DNA of 64,000 nt from Variovorax boronicumulans (GTDB lineage Bacteria > Pseudomonadota > Gammaproteobacteria > Burkholderiales > Burkholderiaceae_C). The position numbers were made by a program, and so were the translations under genes. Location of the stretch: positions 124,001 to 188,000 of the forward strand of contig NZ_JAUSSG010000001.1 of NCBI RefSeq assembly GCF_030812215.1, in the 5' to 3' direction. Below, one piece after another: positions 38,801 through 48,265 of the stretch (position 1 is its first letter; the number at the start of each line of letters is the position of its first letter). The notes under the pieces are model-generated. The model worked only from the letters and a program-made list of their open reading frames with translations. It had not been told where the DNA came from and did not search any database.

Positions 38801-41800
38801 TTAAACGCTAATCAGGGCCTCTTTTGGCCCCCGCTTGACACGGAATGCAGCGGCATACATTGCCGGCAGTGCCAGAAGGGTCAATACGGTGGCCACGATC
38901 AGCCCGCCCATGATGGCCACGGCCATCGGCCCCCAGAACACGCTGCGCGAGAGTGGAATCATCGCCAGCACCGCAGCTGCCGCCGTCAGCACGATGGGGC
39001 GCAAACGCCGCACCGCCGATTCGACGATCGCGTCCCACGCCGGTACGCCGGCCGTGCGGTCGCTCTCGATCTGGTCGATCAGGATCACCGCGTTGCGCTG
39101 GATCATGCCCATCAGCGCGATCACGCCCAGCAGCGCCACGAAGCCGAACGGCCGGTCGAGCACCAGCAGCGCGCCGGCAACACCCGCGATGCCCATCGGC
39201 CCGGTGATGAACACCAGCAGCGAGCGGCTGAAGCTGTGCAACTGCAACATCAACAGCGTGAACACCAGGAACAGCATGATCGGCACGCCCGCCACGATGG
39301 AGGCCGAGCCCTTGCTGCTTTCCTCGACCGCGCCCGCCACCTCGATGCGGTAGGCGCCCTGACCCGCCGCGCGCCAGCCGGCTTCGAGCTCGCGCAGCTT
39401 GGGCAGCAGTTGCTCGGTTACGGTCGCGCCCTGCAGGCCCTCGACCACGTCGCCCTGCACGGTGATTGCGTAGTCGCGGTTCTCGCGCCACATCACGCCG
39501 GGCTCCCAGGTGAATACCGGCCGGGCGATCTGCGTGAGCGGGATCGAGCGGCCCGAGCTCGTCGGGATGTAGGCGTTGCCGATGTCCGAGATGGCTTCGC
39601 GTTCATCGGGCGACTGGCGCAGCACGATATCGATCAGCAGGTTGTTCTCGCGGTACTGGCCCACCGTGGTGCCGCTGAACATCGTGCGCGAGGCCTGCGC
39701 GATGGCCTGGCTCGTCACGCCGAGCGCACGCGCCTTGGCCTGGTCGATCTCCAGGCGGATCACCTTCACCGACTCGTTCCAGTTGTCGTTCACGCCGCGC
39801 ATGTTGGCGTTCTCGCGCAGCACCGCCTTCACCTCGTCGGCGTGCGCGCGCAGTTGCGCGGGCTCGGTGCCGATCACGCGGAACTGCACCGGGTAGGGCA
39901 CCGGCGGCCCGTTGGGCAACAGCTTGACGCGACCGCGCACCTCGGGGAACTCCTCGGCCAGCAGCACCGGCAAGCGCAGGCGCAGGCGCTCCCGCACCTT
40001 CAGGTCCTTGGCGAGCACGATGAGCTGCGACACGTTGGTCTGCGGGAACACCTGGTCCAGCGGCAGGTAGAAGCGCGGCACGCCCGAGCCGACCCAGGTG
40101 CTCACCGTCTTGACGCCCTCTTCCTTCATCACCCGCTGCTCGACGCGCTTGGCCACCTCTTCGTTGGCCGCGAACGAGGTACCTTCGGGAAACCAGATGT
40201 CCACCATGATCTCGGGCCGGCTCGAATCGGGGAAGAACTGCTGCTGCACCTTGCCCATGCCGAAGATGCCCAGCGCGAACACCAGCACCGTCGCACCGAT
40301 GGTCAGCCAGCGGTGCTGCACGCACCAGTCCACCGCGCGGCGGAAGCCGTTGTAGAACGGCGTGTCGAAAAGCTCGTGCGGCGGCGCGTCGGGGTCGTGC
40401 GGCTTCACCTTGAGCAGCAGCGTGCCCAGGTACGGCACGAAGTACACCGAGACGATCCACGACAGCACCAGAGCGATCACCGTCACCGCGAAGATCGCGA
40501 AGGTGTATTCGCCCGTCACCGACTTGGCGATGCCGATCGGCAGGAAGCCCGCCGCCGTGATGAGCGTGCCCGTGAGCATCGGCTTGGCCGTGACGTCGTA
40601 GGCGAAGGTGGCGGCGCGGACCTTGTCGTAGCCCTCCTCCATCTTCCGCACCATCATCTCGACCGCGATGATCGCGTCGTCCACCAGGAGGCCCAGCGCG
40701 ATGATCAGCGACCCCAGCGATATCTTGTGCAGCCCGATGCCGAAGTAGTTCATCGCCAGGAAGGTCACCGCCAGCACCAGCGGAATGGTGATCGCCACCA
40801 CCAGCCCCGGGCGGATGTCGATGTACCAGCCGAAGCGCCCGCCCTTGTGCAGGCCCAGCGCGATGATGCTCACCGCCAGCACGATGGCCACCGCCTCGAT
40901 CAATACGCCGACGAATTCGTTCACCGAACTGGCCACCGACACCGGCTGGTCCTGCACCTGCGCGAGCTTGACGCCGATGGGCAGGCGCTGGTCGATTTGC
41001 GCGGTCGCCACCTTCAGCGCCTTGCCCAACGCGATGATGTCGCCGCCCTTGGCCATGGAAACACCCAGCGCGATCACTTCCTTGCCCTGGTGGTGCACCT
41101 TGACGGCCGGCGGATCGATGTAGCCGCGGTGAATCTCGGCGATGTCGCCCAGCTTCAGTTGATTGCCCGAAGTGCCGCGGATCGGCATGTCGCGCAGCTG
41201 GTCGACGCTGGTGAACTGGCCCGCCACGCGCACCTGCACCACATCGAGCGGCGACTGGATCGTGCCCGCACTTTCCACCGCGTTCTGCGAGCCGAGCTGC
41301 GCGAGCACCGCGTTGAAATCGAGCCCCAGCTGCGCCAGGCGCTTCTGCGAGATTTCGACATAGACCTTCTCGTCCTGCACGCCGAACTGGTCGACCTTGG
41401 CCACGTCCTTCACGCGCAGCAGCTGCTGGCGGGTTTCGTCGGCCAGCGTCTTGAGCTCGGCGTAGCTGAAGCCTTCGCTCTCCAGCGCGTAGATCACGCC
41501 ATAAACATCGCCGAAATCGTCATTGAAGAACGGCCCCTGCACGCCGGGCGGCAGCGTGTTGCGCATGTCGCCAATCTTCTTGCGCACCGTGTACCAGACG
41601 TTGGCCACATCCGCGGCCTTCGAGGAATCCTTGATCTGGAAAATGATCTGCGACTCGCCCGGTTTCGAGTAGCTGCGGATCTTGTCGGCGTACGGCGCCT
41701 CCTGCAGCGTGCGCTCGAGCTTGTCGGTGACCTGCTCGGCCACCTGCTGCGCGGTGGCGCCGGGCCAGTAGGTGCGCACCACCATCGCGCGGAAGGTGAA

Positions 41801-41971
41801 CGGCGGGTCTTCGTCCTGCCCGAGCTGGAAGTACGCGAAAGCGCCCAGCACCATCAGCACCACCATCAGGTAGCGCGTGAGGGGCGCGTGGTCCAGCGCC
41901 CATTTGGAGAGGTTGAAGCCGGCGGACTTGGCGGCGGGCTTGTCGGTGGTGTTCGCTGCGCCTTCCGTCAT
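38801..41971 (-). CDS. RND efflux transporter permease
   Basis: A 1056-residue inner-membrane drug/proton antiporter of the AcrB/MexK/TriC type. Twelve transmembrane helices flank two large periplasmic loops. The proton-relay Asp pair is in GLLVDDAIIAVE (about residues 440-451). The N-terminal FNLSKWALDHAPLTRYLM and GQDEDPPFTFRAMVV match the MexK/TriC branch rather than AcrB proper. Its ATG overlaps the adaptor stop by ATGA. No outer-membrane gene is in this operon, so it probably uses a shared channel such as the one at 62153 or a TolC-like protein elsewhere. Confidence 0.94.
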   Translation of the reverse strand: MTEGAANTTDKPAAKSAGFNLSKWALDHAPLTRYLMVVLMVLGAFAYFQLGQDEDPPFTFRAMVVRTYWPGATAQQVAEQVTDKLERTLQEAPYADKIRSYSKPGESQIIFQIKDSSKAADVANVWYTVRKKIGDMRNTLPPGVQGPFFNDDFGDVYGVIYALESEGFSYAELKTLADETRQQLLRVKDVAKVDQFGVQDEKVYVEISQKRLAQLGLDFNAVLAQLGSQNAVESAGTIQSPLDVVQVRVAGQFTSVDQLRDMPIRGTSGNQLKLGDIAEIHRGYIDPPAVKVHHQGKEVIALGVSMAKGGDIIALGKALKVATAQIDQRLPIGVKLAQVQDQPVSVASSVNEFVGVLIEAVAIVLAVSIIALGLHKGGRFGWYIDIRPGLVVAITIPLVLAVTFLAMNYFGIGLHKISLGSLIIALGLLVDDAIIAVEMMVRKMEEGYDKVRAATFAYDVTAKPMLTGTLITAAGFLPIGIAKSVTGEYTFAIFAVTVIALVLSWIVSVYFVPYLGTLLLKVKPHDPDAPPHELFDTPFYNGFRRAVDWCVQHRWLTIGATVLVFALGIFGMGKVQQQFFPDSSRPEIMVDIWFPEGTSFAANEEVAKRVEQRVMKEEGVKTVSTWVGSGVPRFYLPLDQVFPQTNVSQLIVLAKDLKVRERLRLRLPVLLAEEFPEVRGRVKLLPNGPPVPYPVQFRVIGTEPAQLRAHADEVKAVLRENANMRGVNDNWNESVKVIRLEIDQAKARALGVTSQAIAQASRTMFSGTTVGQYRENNLLIDIVLRQSPDEREAISDIGNAYIPTSSGRSIPLTQIARPVFTWEPGVMWRENRDYAITVQGDVVEGLQGATVTEQLLPKLRELEAGWRAAGQGAYRIEVAGAVEESSKGSASIVAGVPIMLFLVFTLLMLQLHSFSRSLLVFITGPMGIAGVAGALLVLDRPFGFVALLGVIALMGMIQRNAVILIDQIESDRTAGVPAWDAIVESAVRRLRPIVLTAAAAVLAMIPLSRSVFWGPMAVAIMGGLIVATVLTLLALPAMYAAAFRVKRGPKEALISV

Positions 41972-43158
41972 TTGGCGGCACCTGCAGCGATCTCCTTCTT
42001 GGTTGCGGCGACGGGCGCGACGGCCTGCACGACGTCCTTCGCATTGGCGGCGGCAGCGGCCGCCTCCTTGGACTGGTAGATGGTGACCTTCTGGCCCGGC
42101 GAGAGCACATGCACGCCCGCGGCCACGACCATCATTCCCGGCGAGAGCCCGCCGCCGATCACGGCTTCGTTGCCGTCGGCCGTTGCCACCTGCACCGGCT
42201 GCGAGCGCACCGTCATCGTCGATTTGTCGAGCACCCAGACCGCCGTGCCCTTGCCTTCCTGGCGCAGCGCGCTGGTCGGCAGCTTGATCACCGCGGTGCT
42301 GCCGTGCGCCAGCGCCTGCGGGCGCGCGTAGACGGTGGCGCCCAGCGGAGGCGAGGTGGCCGCGTCGATCGCGACCTTGACCGAGTAGGTGCGGGTGACC
42401 GCGTCGGCACTGGCGGCCACTTCGCGCACCTGACCCTGCAACTCATTGCCGCCAGACCAGCCGCGCACCGTGACCGGCGAGCCGGGCTTGATCGCCTGCG
42501 CGCGGTCTTCGGGCACCGCGAACACCACGTCGCGCGCGCCGTCCTGCGCGATGCGCACGACGGGCGTGCCGGCCTGCACCACCTGGCCGGGCTCGGCCTC
42601 GATGGCGGTAACGACGCCAGCCACATCGGCGACGAGCGTCGTGTAGTTCGCTTGATTCCCTTGGGAGGAAAGCTGGGCCTGCGCCTGCTCGAGCTGCGCC
42701 TGCGCGGCCTTCCAGGTGGTTTCGCGGCGCTCCAACTCCGCGCCGCTGATGAAGTTCTGCTCGCGCAGTTCGCGGTAACGCTTGAGGTCGGCCGCCGCCA
42801 GGTCGCGGTTGGTGAGCGCGGCGGCCTGCTGGGCGCGGGCGGCTTCGGCAGCCAGCCTGTAGTCCTGAGGATCGAGCTGGGCCAGCACTTGGCCGGCCTG
42901 CACGTGCTGGCCGAGATCGGCCTGGCGCTTGGTGATTTTTCCGGCCACGCGGAACCCGAGCCGCGATTCGACGCGGGCCCGGACCTCGGCCGAGAACTCG
43001 GGCTGTGCATCGAAGTCGCTGGTGCCGACGGTCACCAGCTTCACCGCTCGCACGGGCTCCTCGGCCGCCGGCTTGGGCGAACAGCCGGCCAGGATCAGAG
43101 ACGGAATCAGCAGCCACAAGGCGCTGCGCACACGGGGAAAAGCGGTGGAGGCGGTCAT
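41968..43158 (-). CDS. RND efflux periplasmic adaptor lipoprotein
   Basis: A 396-residue membrane-fusion protein. The signal ends in the lipobox LILAGC (Cys26). The lipoyl half-motif LGFRVAGKI with GQVLAQLDPQDYRLA (about residues 65-100), the alpha hairpin with LSSQGNQ (about 160-170) and the beta-barrel domain follow in the usual order. The Ala-rich tail is variable. I chose 43158; an upstream ATG at 43179 adds seven residues and neither has a clear ribosome site. It is first in the adaptor-permease operon, under a well-formed promoter with two palindromes. Confidence 0.92.
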   Translation of the reverse strand: MTASTAFPRVRSALWLLIPSLILAGCSPKPAAEEPVRAVKLVTVGTSDFDAQPEFSAEVRARVESRLGFRVAGKITKRQADLGQHVQAGQVLAQLDPQDYRLAAEAARAQQAAALTNRDLAAADLKRYRELREQNFISGAELERRETTWKAAQAQLEQAQAQLSSQGNQANYTTLVADVAGVVTAIEAEPGQVVQAGTPVVRIAQDGARDVVFAVPEDRAQAIKPGSPVTVRGWSGGNELQGQVREVAASADAVTRTYSVKVAIDAATSPPLGATVYARPQALAHGSTAVIKLPTSALRQEGKGTAVWVLDKSTMTVRSQPVQVATADGNEAVIGGGLSPGMMVVAAGVHVLSPGQKVTIYQSKEAAAAAANAKDVVQAVAPVAATKKEIAAGAAK

Positions 43159-43193
43159 GAGACACCCAAGAAAGGACAAACCCGGGCCTTTAA

Positions 43194-43207
43194 TGACCCA
43201 CTGGTTA
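43194..43207. promoter_or_regulatory. Downstream operator half-match of RND promoter
   Basis: TGACCCACTGGTTA, an imperfect copy of the palindrome at 43239-43252 (TGACCC left arm identical). It lies between the -10 and the adaptor gene, at the expected transcription start. Confidence 0.5.
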
Positions 43208-43209
43208 GT

Positions 43210-43238
43210 AATCTAGGGTAAACGTTAAATGGTGTCAA
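43210..43238 (-). promoter_or_regulatory. Promoter of the RND efflux operon
   Basis: On the minus strand TTGACA (43238-43233), 17 bp, TAGATT (43215-43210). The -35 is perfect. Palindromes abut it on both sides, and the predicted start is near 43203, about 45 nt before the adaptor ATG. Confidence 0.75.
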
Positions 43239-43252
43239 TGACCCGCGGGTCA
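43239..43252. promoter_or_regulatory. Upstream palindromic operator of RND promoter
   Basis: Perfect 14-bp palindrome TGACCCGCGGGTCA, directly abutting the -35 box. With the related site 45 bp downstream it brackets the promoter, the layout of a dimeric repressor of the TetR type. No regulator gene is adjacent. Confidence 0.6.
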
Positions 43253-43266
43253 GTTGACAGCCGAAC

Positions 43267-45189
43267 CTACGTCCGCTGCCCCATTTCGACCAGCCGGTTG
43301 TCAGGCAGCTCGAAGTAGTCCGACGCCCTCCCCGCATTGCGCTGCAGCCAGCCGAACAGCACCCGGCGAACCGGGTTCATGCCCGGCAGGTTCTCCTCGC
43401 CCACCGAGGCGCGGGAGACGAAATACGAGGTCTTCATCGAATCGATTGCCAGCGTCTTCTGGTAGGCCAGGATGCGGATGAATTCGGGCACATCGGGCCG
43501 CTCCATGAAGCCGTGGCGCGCGGTGACCACCCAGATGCCCTCCATCAGTTGCTCCGCCTCGATGCGGATGCGGGCGTCGACGCGCGGCGTGTCGCAGGGC
43601 AGCACGCGCAGCACGATCACCTGGTCGTGCAGCACCTGGTTGTGCTTCAAGTTATGCAGCAGTGCATGCGGCACCGCCGTGGCATCGGGGTTCAGGAACA
43701 CCGCGGTGCCGCTCACCCGGTGCGGCATGTGCTGCGCCAGCGATTCGATGAACGGACGCAGCGGCAAGCTTTCGGCTGCAGCAGCCTCCAGCCCCAGCCG
43801 CCGCCCCTTGGCCCAGGTGGTGAAGACCACCATCACCACGGCCGCCACCGCCAGCGTGAGCCAGCCGCCGTCGGCCACCTTGAGGCTGTTGGCGATCACG
43901 AAAGTCAGGTCGACCACCGCGAAGGCCACCACGCCCACCACCACCGCCACCTTGTTCCACTTCCAGAGCCCCCAGGCGACGATGCCTGCGAGCAACGTGG
44001 TCGTCACCATCGTGATCGACACCGCGATGCCGTACGCCGCCGACAGCGCGCCCGAGCTGCGAAAGCCCAGCACCAGCAGCAGCACGCCCACCATCAGCAG
44101 CCAGTTCACGGCCGGCACATAGATCTGCCCGATGGCCGAGCCCGAGGTCTGCACCACCCGCATGCGCGGCAGGTAGCCCATGCGCATCGCGTGCGCGGTG
44201 AGCGAGAAAGCGCCCGAGATCACCGCCTGCGAGGCGATCACCGTGGCCATCGCGGCCAGCACCACCATCGGCAGCACGCCCCACGAGGGAAAGAGCCGGA
44301 AAAACGGGTTGTCGATGGCGGCCGGATTCGCCAGCACCAGCGCGCCCTGCCCGAAGTAGTTGAGCACCAGCCCCGGCAGCGCGATGAAAAGCCATGCCAG
44401 GCGGATCGGCCTGGCGCCGAAATGCCCCATGTCCGCATAGAGCGCCTCGCCGCCGGTGAACGCCAGGAATACCGCGCCGAGCACCGCGAGCGACTGCGCG
44501 CGGTGCTCGAGCAGAAAGCCGAAGGCCCGCCGCGGATCGAGCGCCGCCAGCACCTGCGGCTGCTGCAGCACCTGCCACAGGCCCGCCGCGGCCAGCACGA
44601 CAAACCACAGCAGCATCACCGGCCCGAAGATCTTGCCGACCACGCCCGTGCCCTTCTTCTGCACCATGAAGAGCGCCACAAGGATGACGACCGTGATCGG
44701 GATCACCGCGCGCTGCAGCACCGGCGCCTGCACCTCCAGCCCCTCGACCGCCGAGAGCACCGAGATCGCGGGGGTGATGAGGCTGTCGCCGTAGAACATG
44801 GCCGCGCCCACCAGGCCCAGCAGGCCGATCGCGTTCCACACCCAGGGCTTGGTCTTCGGTCCGGCGACCGCGCTACGCGCCAGTGCCTGCAGCGCGAGGA
44901 TGCCGCCCTCGCCGTCGTGGTCGGCGCGCAGCACGAACACCACGTACTTCAGCGTCACCACGAACATCAGCCCCCAGAAAATCAGCGACAGCAGCCCCAG
45001 CACCGAATCGGGCGAGAACGGCACGCCGTGCTCGGGGTTCATCGTTTCCTTGAAGGCGTAGAGCGGCGAAGTGCCGATGTCGCCGAACACGACGCCCAGC
45101 GCCGCGATCATCAATCCCGGCCCCGCCGGATGCCCTGCTGCGCCTTGCGCTGGTGTCTGGGCCTGGGAGGCAGGGGCCGGTGCGTTCAT
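43267..45189 (-). CDS. kup: Potassium transporter Kup
   Basis: A 640-residue KUP/HAK/KT transporter with about twelve transmembrane helices. The family opening GVVFGDIGTSPLYAFKE is at about residues 33-49, and GEALYADMGHFG and the GSAIGQIYVPAVNW segment are present. The C-terminal cytoplasmic domain (about 480-640) contains FLNPDATAVPHALLHNLKHN. It is a K+/H+ symporter used at low potassium or low pH. The N-terminus has a Pro/Gln-rich insert. The start at 45189 is the Met nearest the first helix; one 16 codons upstream is also possible. It is divergent from hpnC with 69 bp between. Confidence 0.94.
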   Translation of the reverse strand: MNAPAPASQAQTPAQGAAGHPAGPGLMIAALGVVFGDIGTSPLYAFKETMNPEHGVPFSPDSVLGLLSLIFWGLMFVVTLKYVVFVLRADHDGEGGILALQALARSAVAGPKTKPWVWNAIGLLGLVGAAMFYGDSLITPAISVLSAVEGLEVQAPVLQRAVIPITVVILVALFMVQKKGTGVVGKIFGPVMLLWFVVLAAAGLWQVLQQPQVLAALDPRRAFGFLLEHRAQSLAVLGAVFLAFTGGEALYADMGHFGARPIRLAWLFIALPGLVLNYFGQGALVLANPAAIDNPFFRLFPSWGVLPMVVLAAMATVIASQAVISGAFSLTAHAMRMGYLPRMRVVQTSGSAIGQIYVPAVNWLLMVGVLLLVLGFRSSGALSAAYGIAVSITMVTTTLLAGIVAWGLWKWNKVAVVVGVVAFAVVDLTFVIANSLKVADGGWLTLAVAAVVMVVFTTWAKGRRLGLEAAAAESLPLRPFIESLAQHMPHRVSGTAVFLNPDATAVPHALLHNLKHNQVLHDQVIVLRVLPCDTPRVDARIRIEAEQLMEGIWVVTARHGFMERPDVPEFIRILAYQKTLAIDSMKTSYFVSRASVGEENLPGMNPVRRVLFGWLQRNAGRASDYFELPDNRLVEMGQRT

Positions 45190-45258
45190 GGGCGAGCTGT
45201 TCAAAGTGGCAACGCACCGAGCATAGTGCCGGGGCATCGTGTCGCGGACAATCGTGGC

Positions 45259-46173
45259 GTGTCCGCCACTCCCCACCAAGCCGCCCCGCCGGCGCACTAC
45301 GAAAACTTTCCGGTCGCCTCGTGGCTCTGCCCGCCGCACCTGCGCCCGCCGATTGCCGCGATCTATCACTTCGCGCGCACCGCCGACGACATTGCCGACG
45401 AGGGCGATGCATCGCCCGAGCAGCGCCTGGCCGAATTGCGCGCCTACCGGGACGAGCTCGCCGCCGCCGCACAGGGCGAGGCGCTCGCCACGTCGCGCTG
45501 GCCGCACGTCTTCGGCCCGCTCGCCCACAGCATTGCCCGGTTCGGCCTGCCCGAGGCGCTTCTGGCCGATCTGCTGAGCGCCTTCATGCAGGACATCGAG
45601 AAGACCCGCGACAACGGCACCTACACCGACCGCGCCGAGCTGCTCGACTACTGCCGCCGCTCCGCCAATCCGGTCGGGCGGCTGCTGCTGCATCTCTACG
45701 GCGTGCACGATGCAGAGGCGCTGGCGCAGAGCGACGCCATCTGCAGCGCGCTGCAGCTCATCAATTTCTGGCAGGACCCGAGCGTGGACCTGCCGCGCGG
45801 GCGCTTCTACTTTCCGCTGACCGACTGCGCCCGGCGCGGGCTCACGCGCGAGCACTTCAAGGTGTTCGAGCCGCTCTCGGCCGCACCGCCGCCGCAGGAA
45901 GCCATCAACCTGGTCTCGGTGGTGTCCTTCTGGGCGCGCGAACTCATGGAAGAAGGCGCACCGCTGGTGCACCGACTGCCGGGCCGCGCGGGCTGGGAGC
46001 TGCGCCTCGTCGTGCAGGGGGGCCTTCGCATCCTCGACAAGATCACCGACCTGGGCTTCGACACCTTCTCCCAGCGCCCCACCGTCGGCAAGTCCGATGC
46101 GCCCATCTTGCTCTGGAAGGCGCTGCGGATGCGGAGACAATGGCGCCCCATGAAAGCAGCGCCTCCCCGATGA
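45259..46173 (+). CDS. hpnC: Squalene synthase HpnC (presqualene diphosphate release step)
   Basis: A 304-residue all-alpha prenyl synthase of the squalene/phytoene family. The first metal-binding Asp motif is RTADDIADEGDA (about residues 36-47), the second is in YTDRAELLDYCRRSANPVGRL and INFWQDPSVD. In the HpnCDE route HpnD makes presqualene diphosphate from two farnesyl diphosphates, and HpnC converts it to hydroxysqualene. The start is GTG at 45259, the first start codon in frame that gives the conserved N-terminus (HYENFPVASW). It begins a tight operon hpnC-hpnD-hpnE plus a small protein. Confidence 0.88.
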   Translation: MSATPHQAAPPAHYENFPVASWLCPPHLRPPIAAIYHFARTADDIADEGDASPEQRLAELRAYRDELAAAAQGEALATSRWPHVFGPLAHSIARFGLPEALLADLLSAFMQDIEKTRDNGTYTDRAELLDYCRRSANPVGRLLLHLYGVHDAEALAQSDAICSALQLINFWQDPSVDLPRGRFYFPLTDCARRGLTREHFKVFEPLSAAPPPQEAINLVSVVSFWARELMEEGAPLVHRLPGRAGWELRLVVQGGLRILDKITDLGFDTFSQRPTVGKSDAPILLWKALRMRRQWRPMKAAPPR

Positions 46174-47009
46174 ATCCCGAGCAATACGTGCAAGACAAGG
46201 CCGCCGCCTCGGGCAGCAGTTTCTATTACGCCTTCCTGTTCCTGCCCAAGCCGCGCCGAGCCGCCATCACGGCCTTCTATGCCTTCTGCCGCGAGGTCGA
46301 CGACGTGGTCGATGAAGTGAGCGACCCCGGCGTGGCCGCCACCAAGCTCGCCTGGTGGCGAACCGAAGTTGCCCAGGCCTTCGCCGGCACGCCGCGCCAT
46401 CCGGTGATGCAGGCGCTGATGCCGCACGCCGCGGCCTACGGCATCGAGGCGCGCCAGCTGCACGAGGTGATCGACGGCTGCCAGATGGACCTGGACCAGA
46501 CCCGCTATCTCGACTTCCCCGGCCTCGCGCGCTACTGCCACCTGGTGGCCGGCGTGGTGGGCGAGGTCGCCGCGCGCATCTTCGGCCAGACCGATCCGCA
46601 GACCACCGCCTACGCCCACAAGCTCGGGCTGGCGCTGCAGCTCACGAACATCCTGCGCGACGTGGGCGAAGACGCCCTGCGCGGCCGCATCTACCTGCCG
46701 GTCAACGAGCTGCAGCAGTTCGACGTGAAGGCGCACGAGATCCTGAACCGCGTGCACTCGGACCGCTTCGTGGCGCTCATGAAGTTCCAGGCCGAGCGCG
46801 CGCATGCCGCCTACGACGAGGCGCTCGCCCTGTTGCCCGTGGCCGACCGCCGCGCGCAGAAGCCCGGCCTGATGATGGCCAGCATCTATCGCACGCTGCT
46901 GCGCGAAATCGAGCGCGACAACTTCCAGGTGCTGAACCAGCGCGTGAGCCTGACGCCGGTGCGCAAGTTCTGGCTGGCGTGGAAAGTCCAGGCCCTGGGG
47001 CGGATTTGA
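46170..47009 (+). CDS. hpnD: Presqualene diphosphate synthase HpnD
   Basis: A 279-residue squalene/phytoene synthase-family protein. The first Asp-rich motif is CREVDDVVDE (about residues 40-49) and the second LTNILRDVGEDALRGRIYLP (about 164-183). The Y-x-D-F segment (DQTRYLDFPG) is also typical. It condenses two farnesyl diphosphate molecules to presqualene diphosphate. Its ATG overlaps the hpnC stop by ATGA. Confidence 0.92.
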   Translation: MNPEQYVQDKAAASGSSFYYAFLFLPKPRRAAITAFYAFCREVDDVVDEVSDPGVAATKLAWWRTEVAQAFAGTPRHPVMQALMPHAAAYGIEARQLHEVIDGCQMDLDQTRYLDFPGLARYCHLVAGVVGEVAARIFGQTDPQTTAYAHKLGLALQLTNILRDVGEDALRGRIYLPVNELQQFDVKAHEILNRVHSDRFVALMKFQAERAHAAYDEALALLPVADRRAQKPGLMMASIYRTLLREIERDNFQVLNQRVSLTPVRKFWLAWKVQALGRI

Positions 47010-48265
47010 AGACGGCCGTCATCGGCGCCGGCTGGGCCGGCCTCGCCTGTGCGGTCGAGGCCACGCGGCTCGGTCACCCGGTCACGCTGTTCGAGGCCGC
47101 ACACATGCCTGGCGGACGCGCCCGGCGCGTCGACAACATGCACGGGATGGCGCTGGACAACGGGCAGCACATCCTCATCGGCGCCTACACGGCCACGCTG
47201 AAGCTGATGGGTGAGGTCGGTGTCGATGTCGAAAAAGCACTGCACCGCCTGCCGCTCTCGCTGCGATTCGCCGATGGCGGCGGGTTGAAGCTTCCCCGGC
47301 TGCCAGCGCCGCTCGACCTGCTGGCGGGCATCTTCACGGCGCGGGGCTGGACATGGCGGGACAAGTCCTCGCTGCTGCGCACCGCCGTCGGATGGCGCCT
47401 CGGTGGATTCCGCTGCGCCCCCGACACCACGGTGGCCACGCTCTGCGCCGGCCTCACGCCGCGCGTGATGCAGGAGCTGATCGAGCCGCTGTGCGTCTCC
47501 GCGCTCAACACGCCGGTCGCCCAGTCGAGCGGCGAGGTGTTCCTGCGCGTGCTGCACGACGCGCTCTTCAGCGGAAGCGGCGGTGCGGACCTGCTGCTGC
47601 CGCGCCTGGACCTCGGCGCGCTGTTCCCGGATGCCGCGATGGCGTGGCTGGCGAAGCACGGCGCGACGCTGCGCATCGGCGCGCGCGTGCGGGCCATCGC
47701 ACCGGACGCCAGGCAGTGGCGCGTCGACGACGAAAGCTTCGATCAGGTCATCCTGGCCTGCGCCCCCTGGGATGCCGCGCGGCTCGTTCGTGCATCGGGC
47801 TTGCCGGCCGATGGCTGGTGCGAGGCCACCGAGGCGTTGCGTTTCGAGGCCATCGCCACGGTCTACGTGCGCGGCGCCTCGAAGTTGGCGGAACCGATGC
47901 TGGCCCTGCGCGGCGATCCGGCCACGGCACCCGCACAGTTCGTGTTCGACCGCAGCCAACTCGGCGGTCCGGACGGCGTGCTCGCGCTGGTCATCAGCGC
48001 CAACGAAGCCTCGCGCGAAACACTGGAACAGCAAGTGATCGCGCAAGCGGCGACGCAGTTGGGTCAGGCCTCGCTGGAGATCATCCAGACCGTCGTCGAA
48101 AAACGCGCCACCTTCGCCTGCACGCCCGCGCTCGCACGGCCACCGATGCGTATTGCGCCCGGCCTGCAGGCCTGCGGCGACTACACCGAAGGCCCCTACC
48201 CCGCCACGCTGGAAGGCGCCGTGCTCAGCGGACTGGCGGCCGCCAGGGCATCGACCACCCCATGA
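47006..48265 (+). CDS. hpnE: Hydroxysqualene dehydroxylase HpnE
   Basis: A 419-residue FAD-dependent amine-oxidase-like protein. The FAD loop AVIGAGWAGLACAVEA is at residues 4-19, followed by the second-strand Glu (FEAAHMPGGRARR), and the C-terminal FAD contact is GDYTEGPYPATLEGAVLSG. HpnE reduces hydroxysqualene to squalene, the substrate of squalene-hopene cyclase. The start is TTG at 47006, overlapping the hpnD stop by four bases (TTGA). No hopene cyclase is in the window. Confidence 0.9.
   Translation: MKTAVIGAGWAGLACAVEATRLGHPVTLFEAAHMPGGRARRVDNMHGMALDNGQHILIGAYTATLKLMGEVGVDVEKALHRLPLSLRFADGGGLKLPRLPAPLDLLAGIFTARGWTWRDKSSLLRTAVGWRLGGFRCAPDTTVATLCAGLTPRVMQELIEPLCVSALNTPVAQSSGEVFLRVLHDALFSGSGGADLLLPRLDLGALFPDAAMAWLAKHGATLRIGARVRAIAPDARQWRVDDESFDQVILACAPWDAARLVRASGLPADGWCEATEALRFEAIATVYVRGASKLAEPMLALRGDPATAPAQFVFDRSQLGGPDGVLALVISANEASRETLEQQVIAQAATQLGQASLEIIQTVVEKRATFACTPALARPPMRIAPGLQACGDYTEGPYPATLEGAVLSGLAAARASTTP

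Noticed and set aside
38708..42079. Open frame of about 1,120 codons on the plus strand, antisense to the RND permease
   Set aside because: Its protein is full of Arg, His, Gln and Asp in the pattern of antisense frames of GC-rich genes, has no ribosome site, and runs across a tRNA. The minus-strand permease has clear family motifs.
43513..45258. Long N-terminal extension of HpnC in the plus-strand frame
   Set aside because: It is antisense to kup and composed of low-complexity His/Arg/Gln sequence; the conserved HpnC sequence starts right after the GTG at 45259.
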